10,450 nucleotides of DNA from an uncultured Collinsella sp. (GTDB lineage: Bacteria > Actinomycetota > Coriobacteriia > Coriobacteriales > Coriobacteriaceae): contig URWC01000056.1 in NCBI GenBank assembly GCA_900551555.1, forward strand, positions 1-10,450, written 5' to 3'. The notes below the pieces were generated by a model, which did no database searches, had not been told where the DNA came from, and worked only from the letters and a program-made list of their open reading frames with translations. The position numbers were made by a program, and so were the translations under genes. Positions 1 to 6,002 of the stretch are shown one piece after another (positions within the stretch are counted from its first letter, which is position 1; the number at the start of each line of letters is the position of its first letter).

Positions 1-1382
1 AGGCCGGTGCCCGCGCTCGCATCGCCGCGAATCGCGCGCCCGAGCCGGTGCGCGAGGCCGAGCATCGCATAGAGGAGCTCAAGGCCGCCGCGCAGGAGGC
101 CACCGAGGGCGACGACATGAACAAGGCCGCCGAGATTACCGAGCAGCAGAAGGCCGCCGAGATTGAGCTCGCCGAGGCCAAGGCTGCCTGGACCGCTGAG
201 CTCGACGCCAGCCCGCTCACCATCGATGTGAGTCAGATTGCCGACATCGTGTCCGTGACCTCTGGCGTGCCGGTTTCCTCGCTCACCGAGAGCGAGAGCC
301 GGCGCCTGCTGCAGACCGAAAGCGTGCTCAAGACGCGCATCATCGGCCAGGATGAGGCAGTCGAGGCCGTCGCCAAGGCCGTGCGCCGCAGCCGCTCGCC
401 GCTCAAGGACCCGCGTCGTCCCGGCGGCAGCTTTATCTTCCTGGGTCCCACCGGCACAGGCAAGACCGAGCTCGCCAAGACGCTCGCCGAGTACCTCTTT
501 GGCAGCAAGGACGCGCTCATCAGCTTCGACATGTCGGAGTTCGGCAGCGAGTTCGAGGTCTCCAAGCTCATCGGTAGCCCTCCGGGTTACGTGGGCCACG
601 ACGAGGGCGGTCAGCTCACCAAGGCCGTTCGCCGTCATCCGTACTCGGTCGTGCTGTTCGACGAGATCGAGAAGGCGCACCCCGACATCTTCAACATTTT
701 GTTGCAGGTGCTGGAGGAGGGCCGCCTGACCGATAGCCAGGGCAAGACGGTCGACTTCCGCAATACCGTGATCATCATGACGTCCAACGTGGGCGCCCGC
801 GAGATCGCGCAGGATGCGAGCGTCGGTTTTGGCACCACCGGTGAGCAGGGTCTCACGTCGAGCGAGATCCGCGGCCGTGCGATGGGCGAGCTCAAGCGCC
901 TGTTCCGCCCCGAGCTGCTCAATCGTATCGACGATATTGTGGTGTTCCAGAAGCTCTCGGGCGAGAATCTCACCAAGATTGCGCACCTGCTGGTGGACGA
1001 TCTGCGTCAGCGTTTGATTGCCAACGGCATGAACATCAAGCTCACCGATGCGGCCTATGACAAGATCGTGGCCGAGGGCACCGACCTCACCAACGGTGCG
1101 CGTCCGCTGCGCCGCGCCATTCAAAAGCTCATCGAGGACCCGCTGTCCGAGGAGCTCCTGGCCGGCGAGTGGGGCGAGGGCGATACCGTCCTGTGCGACG
1201 TGGCCGATGGCAAGTTTGTCTTTAGCCACGGCACGGGCGAGATCCCGGCACCGCGTCAGGCGGGCACGCTCGGTGGCGATACCGCCCCGGCGGCACCGCA
1301 CACCGGCAACGCCGCGCCCGTGAGCGGCGGCGTGACCTCGGGCCCCGGCGGCATGATGCAAGCCGGTTCTGGCGCGCTGTAG
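1..1382 (+). CDS. clpC: ATP-dependent Clp protease ATP-binding subunit ClpC, 3' part (5' end off the window)
   Basis: AAA+ unfoldase that feeds proteins into the ClpP peptidase in the cytoplasm. The reading frame is open to the left edge (first whole codon at base 3), so the GTG at 48 is internal. Numbering from that GTG, residues 1-50 are the end of the coiled-coil M-domain, with a UVR-like stretch around MNKAAE (24-29). Then comes the complete second AAA+ domain: Walker A GPTGTGKT (133-140), pore loop GYVG (180-183), Walker B VVLFDE (201-206), sensor-1 TSN (245-247), the ClpP-docking loop VGF (259-261) and sensor-2 GARPLRR (350-356). The VGF loop and the spacing between domains favour ClpC over ClpB, which lacks the ClpP loop. 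The last 50 or so residues are a Gly/Ala/Pro-rich tail, probably disordered. A terminator follows 25 bases after the stop, so this transcript probably ends here. Identity is near certain; the N-domain and first ATPase domain are outside the window. Confidence 0.95.
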   Translation, partial: AGARARIAANRAPEPVREAEHRIEELKAAAQEATEGDDMNKAAEITEQQKAAEIELAEAKAAWTAELDASPLTIDVSQIADIVSVTSGVPVSSLTESESRRLLQTESVLKTRIIGQDEAVEAVAKAVRRSRSPLKDPRRPGGSFIFLGPTGTGKTELAKTLAEYLFGSKDALISFDMSEFGSEFEVSKLIGSPPGYVGHDEGGQLTKAVRRHPYSVVLFDEIEKAHPDIFNILLQVLEEGRLTDSQGKTVDFRNTVIIMTSNVGAREIAQDASVGFGTTGEQGLTSSEIRGRAMGELKRLFRPELLNRIDDIVVFQKLSGENLTKIAHLLVDDLRQRLIANGMNIKLTDAAYDKIVAEGTDLTNGARPLRRAIQKLIEDPLSEELLAGEWGEGDTVLCDVADGKFVFSHGTGEIPAPRQAGTLGGDTAPAAPHTGNAAPVSGGVTSGPGGMMQAGSGAL

Positions 1383-1407
1383 GGCGTGGCGACAATTTGA
1401 TACGCGC

Positions 1408-1442
1408 AATCGAGGCGTTCCGGAAAGGGCGCCTCGATTTGT
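1408..1442 (+). terminator. Intrinsic terminator after clpC
   Basis: A perfect 10-bp inverted repeat, AATCGAGGCG (1408-1417) with CGCCTCGATT (1430-1439), encloses a 12-nt loop and ends in a short T-rich stretch (ATTTGT). The T-run is modest, but the stem is GC-rich and lies just after the clpC stop. It separates clpC from pepD. Confidence 0.8.
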
Positions 1443-1523
1443 AGAGCTGCGGAAGTTGTGACCGTTACGCTATACGGTCCACCGTTAGCCGATGATGCGA
1501 GGGCGCTCGGCGTTTTCGACTGG

Positions 1524-1552
1524 TTTATGCACGCAAAGTCTGGGAATATACA
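1524..1552 (+). promoter_or_regulatory. Weak candidate promoter for pepD
   Basis: A -10-like TATACA (1547-1552) lies 17 nt after a poor -35-like TTTATG (1524-1529). It would start transcription about 40 nt before the pepD ATG. The -35 match is weak. A promoter somewhere in 1443-1590 is expected because a terminator precedes pepD. I see nothing else clear in this gap. Confidence 0.25.
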
Positions 1553-1585
1553 AGTCGCATGTCTTACTGTCTAACCAGTTGCGCC

Positions 1586-1592
1586 AAGGAGG
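1586..1592 (+). promoter_or_regulatory. Shine-Dalgarno site that fixes the pepD start
   Basis: A full AAGGAGG sits 4 nt before the ATG at 1597. It supports this start over an in-frame upstream start at 1492, which would add 35 residues unlike the family. Confidence 0.85.
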
Positions 1593-1596
1593 CACC

Positions 1597-3054
1597 ATGG
1601 ACTACAAGATTACCGGCTACGAGCCCGCCCAGCTGTTCCATTTCTTTGAGGAGGTCAGCGCGATCCCCCGTGGGTCTGGCAACGAGAAGGGCATCAGCGA
1701 TTTCCTGGTCGCGTTTGCCAAGGAGCGCGGTCTCGATGTGTACCAGGACGAGGTCTACAACGTCATCATTCGCAAGCCCGCATCTGCCGGCGCCGAGAAT
1801 GCCCCGACCGTAATGCTGCAGGGCCACATCGATATGGTGTGCGACAAGTTGGGCTCCGTTGAGCACGACTTTACGACTGATGGTATCGACCTGGTCGTCA
1901 AGGACGGCGTCCTCACCGCTAACGGTACCACTCTGGGCGCCGACAACGGTATTGCCGTCGCTCTGATGCTCACTGTTCTCGATGACGATTCGATTGTTCA
2001 CCCCGCCCTCGAGTGCGTATTCACCACCGACGAGGAGACTGGCCTGGTTGGCGCCGAGACGCTCGACAAGTCCCAGATTAGCGCCCGCACCATGATTAAC
2101 CTTGACTCCGAGGAAGAGGGCGTTGCCACCGTCAGCTGCGCCGGCGGCGTCGTCGTTACCTACACCTGCCCGATCGCGCGCGAGCACAAGACCGGTAGCA
2201 CCCTCACGCTCGACATCTCCGGCCTGCTGGGCGGTCACTCCGGCAGCGATATCCACCTGGAGCGCGGCAACGGCAACCTCATCATGGCCCGCATCATCGA
2301 CCGCCTGATGGTTGCCGGTGAGCCCGCCATCGTCAGCTTCAACGGCGGCACCAAGGACAACGCCATCAACCGTGAGTGCAAGGCCGTTCTGGTCTATGCC
2401 GATCACGCTGCCGCCGAGGCCGCGGCCGAGATCGCCCGTGGCATCATCTCCGACGTCACTGCCGAGCTCGAGGTCTTCGACCCCGGCTTTACTTGCACCG
2501 TCGAGATTGCCGATGACGCCGAGGTCGAGGCCATGGACCAGAAGTCCGCGCTTGCCCTCATCCGCGCCCTGCGTCTTGCCCCTAACGGCGTGATTCGCCG
2601 CAACGTCGCCACCGACGGTTCTGTCGAGGTTTCCTCCAACATCGGTGTGGTTGCCACTTCTGACGACGAGGTCAAGATCATGCTGTCCCCGCGCTCCTCG
2701 ATCACCTCGCTGCAGAACGAGTTCAAGGACCGCCTGCAGATGCTTGCCGATGTCCTGGGCTTCGACGCCAAGTTTGAGTTCGAGTATCCCGGCTGGAGCT
2801 ACGCCGAGCATTCGCCGGTCCGCGACGTCTTCGTCGAGAGCTATCGTGAGCTCTTTGGCTCCGAGCTGCGCATCGAGTCCATTCACGCCGGCCTTGAGTG
2901 CGGCCTGTTTGCCGAGGCCCTGCACGGCCTGGACGCCATCGCCGTGGGCCCGACGCTCTCCGATGTCCACACCCCGGACGAGAGCATGGAGCTCGCTTCT
3001 GCCGAGCGCTTCTACGAGCTGCTCATCGACGTCCTCAAGCGCCTCGCTGCGTAA
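1597..3054 (+). CDS. pepD: Aminoacyl-histidine dipeptidase (beta-Ala-His dipeptidase, M20 family)
   Basis: Cytosolic di-zinc peptidase that splits Xaa-His dipeptides such as carnosine. The protein has 485 residues, the same length as E. coli PepD. Expected M20 metal and catalytic residues are visible: H77 and D79 in QGHIDMVCDK, D116 in LGADNG (bridging), E146-E147 in TTDEETG, D170 in INLDSEEEG and H458 in LSDVHTPDE. The stretch GLLGGHSGSDIHLERGNGN (209-227) begins the lid/dimerisation insert typical of the family. The start at 1597 is chosen from the AAGGAGG site and because MDYKITGYEP matches the family N-terminus. The gene lies alone between two terminators, so it is probably monocistronic. 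A 511-residue reading frame on the opposite strand is an artefact of GC-rich codon use. Identity is near certain; substrate range is inferred from the family. Confidence 0.97.
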   Translation: MDYKITGYEPAQLFHFFEEVSAIPRGSGNEKGISDFLVAFAKERGLDVYQDEVYNVIIRKPASAGAENAPTVMLQGHIDMVCDKLGSVEHDFTTDGIDLVVKDGVLTANGTTLGADNGIAVALMLTVLDDDSIVHPALECVFTTDEETGLVGAETLDKSQISARTMINLDSEEEGVATVSCAGGVVVTYTCPIAREHKTGSTLTLDISGLLGGHSGSDIHLERGNGNLIMARIIDRLMVAGEPAIVSFNGGTKDNAINRECKAVLVYADHAAAEAAAEIARGIISDVTAELEVFDPGFTCTVEIADDAEVEAMDQKSALALIRALRLAPNGVIRRNVATDGSVEVSSNIGVVATSDDEVKIMLSPRSSITSLQNEFKDRLQMLADVLGFDAKFEFEYPGWSYAEHSPVRDVFVESYRELFGSELRIESIHAGLECGLFAEALHGLDAIAVGPTLSDVHTPDESMELASAERFYELLIDVLKRLAA

Positions 3055-3060
3055 AGGTTG

Positions 3061-3091
3061 CGCTAGCAGCAGTTCGAGCCACGTGCTAGCG
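3061..3091. repeat. 8-bp perfect inverted repeat after pepD
   Basis: CGCTAGCA (3061-3068) and TGCTAGCG (3084-3091) form a perfect inverted repeat with a 15-nt loop, starting 6 nt after the pepD stop. No T-run follows, so it is not a terminator by itself. It may be a 3'-end stabilising hairpin; its role is unknown. Confidence 0.5.
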
Positions 3092-3109
3092 GATTGCAAA
3101 TGACATTAC

Positions 3110-3158
3110 GAGAGGGGACATCCGAGCTTTTGCGACGGGTGCCCCCTCTCTTTTGTTT
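3110..3158 (+). terminator. Intrinsic terminator after pepD
   Basis: GAGAGGGG (3110-3117) pairs with CCCCTCTC (3143-3150), followed at once by TTTTGTTT. It has the standard form for plus-strand termination. It also lies about 30 nt beyond the stop of the convergent hipA, so the hairpin may serve both directions, though the minus-strand T-run is poor. Confidence 0.85.
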
Positions 3159-3181
3159 GATAATTGCGAAATTGCGGCCAC

Positions 3182-4486
3182 CTAGTCCATTTCTGCCTTG
3201 ATGAGGTCGAGGGTGCGCTGGCAGTTTTCGCGGACGGGGCCGAGCATATGCTCGCGCAGGTCCGCCATGCCGGGCAGGTCGGCGTATTCGTCCATGACCT
3301 CTTCCATGCAAATGGGCACCTCGTAGGCGAGGTCCATCATGGTCGCAAAGCAAAACTTCTCGGATAGCCCGGCATCGGTGAGCGTCGCCTCCAGCGCGGG
3401 GTCGCCCATACCGTGGTATCGGCGGATGGCGCCTGGACCGATGCACCCCACACGATTTTCGCCGCCAACGCTCATGGCAAGGCGCGCCCGGCGGCGCATG
3501 CGCTCATACGCCAAACCCGACGCGACATCGTACATTCGAGCCATCATGGCTGCGCCGTCGTTTCCAAGGAGCAGGGAATAGTTTTTCGCGTGCGCATCCG
3601 GTGCGCCGATGATGGCGTTAAAGAAAAGTATCTGCGTAAACAGATACAGGTTAAGTTGATGGTGGCTCGTATTTACGAGGAGCTCTTGAATGTCGCGTGT
3701 GGTCGGGCCGCCGTCTGCCGTGTACTTTTGGGCGGGCATCACCCCAAGTGCCTGACAGAGGTCTTCTTGATGTAGGCGCCTGATCGTTCCGTCTTTGACT
3801 TTCACGCGGTCATAGCGCTCAACAATGAGGGCAGGTTCGTCCTCAAACATACGATATTCGACGTTTGCCGTTGCGATGCCGGCGCGCTGGGCGCTTTTCA
3901 TGCAGACAAACTCATTGAGAGCCTCGAGTTTAAATCCGATAACGCCATTTTTGAAAATATGCGTCGTGGGCGAGGAGCCCATGCATTCGCACCAGCGGTC
4001 GTTTATGAACGCGAGCGCGAACTTGCCCTGGTTGCCTCCAAGTGACCAACTTTCATCTAGACCCATCCACGATGCATCGCGGTCATCTCTGATCGACTTG
4101 AGACGAAGAGCAATTTCGTGGTCGTCTATAGGGCGGTATTCGCCAGCGCGATGCAGGACGGCGTCGGCATCTTCTTCGGCACAAAACTGCACTCCGCCCG
4201 GACAGTCGAGTCCGATATGGCTGAGCAACGCAACGGGATTGTTGGGCCTAACGTCGAATTCGGCGGCAATCGCTTTTCGTTGGTCCTCGCTGTCGGGTAG
4301 AAGGCCAAACAGGTACGGATTCATGACCTGTTGTCCGTATGTGCGATTCGATACGGGTATGTTGGTTGATAGGGCTGGCCCGTCATAGTCATGATCGTAG
4401 GTAAAGCTGATAAGACCGTTCTCATCTTGCGCGAGCGTTCCAGCAGGCACGCCGCAAATAATGGTCCGAAGTGATGTTCTGGCCAT
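3182..4486 (-). CDS. hipA: HipA-family serine/threonine kinase toxin
   Basis: Toxin kinase of a type II toxin-antitoxin system. E. coli HipA phosphorylates glutamyl-tRNA synthetase and so stalls translation; the target here is not known. The 434-residue length matches E. coli HipA (440). Kinase motifs in order: the regulatory loop WSLGGNQGKFAL, whose S148 corresponds to the autophosphorylated Ser150 of E. coli; K179 in TTHIFK for ATP binding; LIVERYDR (220-227); the catalytic loop IIGAPDAHAKNY with D298 and N302; and D320 in MYDVAS for metal binding. All key residues are present, so the toxin looks intact. The start ATG is 3 nt after the hipB stop, with a modest GAAGGG site inside the end of hipB, so the two genes are co-translated from one message. 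By eye the codons are more AT-rich than the neighbours, which fits acquisition by transfer. Confidence 0.93.
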   Translation of the reverse strand: MARTSLRTIICGVPAGTLAQDENGLISFTYDHDYDGPALSTNIPVSNRTYGQQVMNPYLFGLLPDSEDQRKAIAAEFDVRPNNPVALLSHIGLDCPGGVQFCAEEDADAVLHRAGEYRPIDDHEIALRLKSIRDDRDASWMGLDESWSLGGNQGKFALAFINDRWCECMGSSPTTHIFKNGVIGFKLEALNEFVCMKSAQRAGIATANVEYRMFEDEPALIVERYDRVKVKDGTIRRLHQEDLCQALGVMPAQKYTADGGPTTRDIQELLVNTSHHQLNLYLFTQILFFNAIIGAPDAHAKNYSLLLGNDGAAMMARMYDVASGLAYERMRRRARLAMSVGGENRVGCIGPGAIRRYHGMGDPALEATLTDAGLSEKFCFATMMDLAYEVPICMEEVMDEYADLPGMADLREHMLGPVRENCQRTLDLIKAEMD

Positions 4487-4489
4487 TGG

Positions 4490-4957
4490 CTATTTCCCTT
4501 CGGGCATGGTTTGGCTAGATGCGTTTGCGGCAATCGAGACTCCGAGATTGGACATGGCGAAATCGGCGAAGGCCCTGTCGTAGAGCTCGGACGTAAGGGG
4601 GGTATCTGCAAGAGCCGGAATGGTTGTGCTGCGACGGTTGCGATGATGAAGACGTTGAGCGTGATGGCGTCTGGAGGTGCTGCAAGGTTGATCAGCATGC
4701 GGGGCGTCGACTGGGTGCTCATTTTTCGTTTCGCTTATATCCCCTTGTGCTGCGAGCGCCAGTTCAAGAGCGTCGAAAATCGCCAGCAACTTGTCGAGTC
4801 GAATGCCGGTGGCGTCTCCTAGCTCGAGCGATGCAAGCAGGCGCTCCGAAACACCGGCTTTTTTAGCGAGGGCCGCACGGGTGATTCCCTGCGCCTCGCG
4901 TGCCTGGCGCACGTAGATGCCAGCTTGGCGCGGTGTGGTGATGGGAAGGGTATCCAC
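4490..4957 (-). CDS. hipB: HipB-like antitoxin, Xre-type HTH regulator
   Basis: DNA-binding antitoxin expected to neutralise the adjacent HipA and repress the operon. Residues 11-70 (QAGIYVRQAR onward) form an Xre/Cro-type helix-turn-helix, with AALAKKAGVSERLLASLE as its core. The start is GTG at 4957, with AGGAG (complement of 4964-4968) 6 nt upstream. At 155 residues it is longer than E. coli HipB (88); the extra part ends in SELYDRAFADFAMSNLG, which looks like genuine protein. The middle, residues 75-115, is His/Arg-rich and low in G/C at third positions, as if read out of frame; the next frame reads better there (see findings). So this may be an unusual linker or the product of two compensating indels. 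The HTH and the linkage to hipA are firm; integrity of the middle is uncertain. Confidence 0.82.
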   Translation of the reverse strand: MDTLPITTPRQAGIYVRQAREAQGITRAALAKKAGVSERLLASLELGDATGIRLDKLLAIFDALELALAAQGDISETKNEHPVDAPHADQPCSTSRRHHAQRLHHRNRRSTTIPALADTPLTSELYDRAFADFAMSNLGVSIAANASSQTMPEGK

Positions 4958-4971
4958 GGCGATCTCCTAAC

Positions 4972-4987
4972 GTGCAGACTTTTGCAT
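4972..4987. promoter_or_regulatory. Predicted HipB operator O1
   Basis: 16-bp dyad GTGCA-GACTTT-TGCAT, matching O2 on the opposite strand with one outer mismatch. It overlaps the predicted hipBA start of transcription and lies 14 nt upstream of the hipB start codon. Binding by HipB is inferred from position and symmetry. Confidence 0.7.
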
Positions 4988-4990
4988 CCT

Positions 4991-5019
4991 AGTATGACAT
5001 GCAAAAGTCTGCATGAAAA
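4991..5019 (-). promoter_or_regulatory. Predicted hipBA promoter
   Basis: On the minus strand, -35 TTTTCA (complement of 5014-5019) is separated by 17 nt from -10 CATACT (complement of 4991-4996), which is preceded by an extended TGT. Each hexamer matches 4 of 6 consensus bases. Transcription would start near 4984, giving a leader of about 27 nt. The promoter lies within operators O1 and O2, as expected for autorepression. Confidence 0.6.
4999..5014. promoter_or_regulatory. Predicted HipB operator O2
   Basis: 16-bp dyad ATGCA-AAAGTC-TGCAT. It fills the spacer between the -10 and -35 of the predicted hipBA promoter, so an occupied site would block RNA polymerase. With O1 it forms a 15-bp perfect inverted repeat (4973-4987 with 4999-5013). 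Confidence 0.75.
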
Positions 5020-5049
5020 GGCCTCATGCAAAACTCTGCATGAGGCCTT
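5018..5049 (-). terminator. Intrinsic terminator after mntP
   Basis: A 13-bp perfect stem (5018-5030 with 5037-5049) has a 6-nt loop. Read on the minus strand, it is followed by TTTT that continues from the stem end. It lies about 28 nt past the mntP stop. The same bases contain operator O3 and the run into the hipBA -35 element. Confidence 0.85.
5026..5041. promoter_or_regulatory. Predicted HipB operator O3, inside the mntP terminator
   Basis: 16-bp dyad ATGCA-AAACTC-TGCAT, one base different from O2 and exactly 27 bp from it. Its half-sites form the top of the mntP terminator stem. Confidence 0.65.
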
Positions 5050-5077
5050 GCCCGGACGTTTAGTTATGAAGGGTGTT

Positions 5078-5656
5078 TTACAGCACCAAAATCCCCAGGT
5101 GCTCCAGCAAGATCTTAAGCCCGATAAGGATAAGCACAACGCCGCCCACGATGGTGGCGGGTTTTTCGTAGCGCGCGCCAAAGGTGTGGCCGATCGCCAC
5201 GCCGGCGACGGAGAAGATAAACGTTGTGATGCCAATGAGCGATACGGCGGGAACGATGTCGACGGAAAGCGCGGCGAACGAGATGCCCACGGCCAGGGCG
5301 TCAATCGAGGTGGCGATGGCGAGGATCAGGTACTCGCCCAGGTCAATCTTTTCGGCATCCTTGCCGTCGCCTTCATCCTCGTCTTCGGTAAAGGCCTCCC
5401 ACAACATTTTGCCGCCGATAAAGGCGAGCAGGATAAAGGCGATCCAATGGTCGATGGGTCCGATGATGCCCATGAATTGACTGCCGAGCGCCCATCCGAT
5501 TACGGGCATGCCGGCCTGAAAGCCGCCAAAGAACAGGCCGAGCACCACGGCAACTTTAAGGTTGATCTTCTTCATGCCAAGGCCCTTGCAGATGGAAACG
5601 GCAAAGGCGTCCATCGAAAGGCCAACGGCGAGCAACACGAGCTCTGCGAGTCCCAT
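5078..5656 (-). CDS. mntP: Manganese efflux pump MntP
   Basis: Inner-membrane exporter that removes excess Mn2+ (DUF204/MntP family). The 192 residues are close to the 188 of E. coli MntP. The protein has an internal duplication: LSMDAFAVS (13-21, with D16) in the first half and ATSIDALAVGIS (115-126, with D119) in the second, each opening a three-helix bundle; six membrane segments can be traced. A strongly acidic loop, EDEDEGDGKDAE (91-102), joins the halves on the soluble side. The start at 5656 is set by GAGGGAG (complement of 5664-5670), 7 nt upstream, and by the family N-terminus. A longer in-frame start at 5827 would translate the riboswitch and is rejected. The gene is single, with its own terminator, and is controlled by the upstream manganese riboswitch, which independently supports the function. 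Confidence 0.95.
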   Translation of the reverse strand: MGLAELVLLAVGLSMDAFAVSICKGLGMKKINLKVAVVLGLFFGGFQAGMPVIGWALGSQFMGIIGPIDHWIAFILLAFIGGKMLWEAFTEDEDEGDGKDAEKIDLGEYLILAIATSIDALAVGISFAALSVDIVPAVSLIGITTFIFSVAGVAIGHTFGARYEKPATIVGGVVLILIGLKILLEHLGILVL

Positions 5657-5709
5657 AGTCTGGCTCCCTCTCTGCGGGCGGGCCCGCGTGTACCTTTTGG
5701 GGGAGTAAC

Positions 5710-5753
5710 AAAAAGACCCGTGGCGTACGCGTTGCGCGCACAACCACGAGTCT
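5710..5753 (-). terminator. Riboswitch-controlled terminator before mntP
   Basis: On the minus strand, AGACTCGTGG (complement of 5744-5753) pairs with CCACGGGTCT (complement of 5714-5723), with one G-U pair, then TTTT and G. Its 5' arm includes the CTCGT that closes the aptamer, so folding of the aptamer and of this terminator exclude each other. Manganese should therefore switch mntP on. Confidence 0.85.
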
Positions 5754-5843
5754 CGTTCATTAAGGCAAGCCAGGCCGCATCGGCCAGTATGTTGACTTGC
5801 CGCGCCACCGGAGGCGAAACCGGCCACGCGACTACTCCCTCAT
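5746..5843 (-). promoter_or_regulatory. yybP-ykoY manganese riboswitch aptamer
   Basis: The minus strand carries the class signatures in order. GGGAGTAG (complement of 5832-5839) is followed by a hairpin arm closed by GTCGCG and CGCGGC. A second arm, closed by GGCAAG (5796-5801) and CTTGCC (5764-5769), contains the conserved AACATACTG loop and a GGCCG-ATG-CGGCC hairpin, and ends toward the conserved GAGAC. The closing helix pairs ATGAG (complement of 5839-5843) with CTCGT (5746-5750). Known members of this class sense Mn2+ and often precede mntP, as here. Presence is seen directly; the ON direction is inferred from the overlapping terminator. Confidence 0.93.
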
Positions 5844-5854
5844 TTATGCGAATC

Positions 5855-5926
5855 CCGATGCTACCACATAAGCAGCTCATTTGGATTGGGGCTCTCAGCT
5901 GTGTTCGCTCATTCTGTAAGCATCGG
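5855..5926. repeat. Inverted repeat between the mntP and disA divergent leaders
   Basis: CCGATGCT (5855-5862) and AGCATCGG (5919-5926) are perfect inverted copies. The similarity spreads on both sides with small gaps, so each strand carries TA(A)GCATCGG(G)ATT facing its own gene. This may be shared promoter or initiation sequence, or a common regulator site. No convincing -35/-10 pair was found for either mntP or disA in 5844-6002. Confidence 0.35.
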
Positions 5927-5990
5927 ATTTTGCGGGCGTCACAGGGGCAAACCGTGAGAAACTTATTGACGTTTATGGAGCGTATACGAT

Positions 5991-5995
5991 GGGAG
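5991..5995 (+). promoter_or_regulatory. Shine-Dalgarno site that fixes the disA TTG start
   Basis: GGGAG lies 7 nt before the TTG at 6003. The disA frame is closed by a TGA at 5967-5969 and has no ATG or GTG between that stop and 6003, so TTG is the only fitting start. Confidence 0.75.
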
Positions 5996-6002
5996 CGATG
6001 CC

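Noticed and set aside
1492..1596. Longer pepD N-terminus starting at 1492
   Set aside because: The extra 35 residues do not resemble the family, and a perfect AAGGAGG precedes the ATG at 1597, which gives the standard 485-residue length.
1564..3099. 511-residue open frame on the minus strand opposite pepD
   Set aside because: It mirrors the pepD codons; the repetitive Gly/Val/Asp/Leu composition is typical of a shadow of a GC-rich gene, and pepD has complete family motifs and its own ribosome site.
4321..4722. Separate 133-residue minus-strand gene overlapping hipB and hipA
   Set aside because: Its second half runs through the hipB end and hipA start in the wrong frame. Only its first 40 residues look protein-like, which is better explained by the possible frameshifts in hipB.
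4972..5041. Three regularly spaced repeats considered as a short CRISPR array
   Set aside because: The repeats are 16-bp palindromes with 11-bp gaps, one is inverted, and no cas genes are present. Position over a toxin-antitoxin promoter fits operators.
5657..5827. 57-residue N-terminal extension of MntP
   Set aside because: It translates the riboswitch and its terminator; the ribosome site and first membrane helix place the start at 5656.
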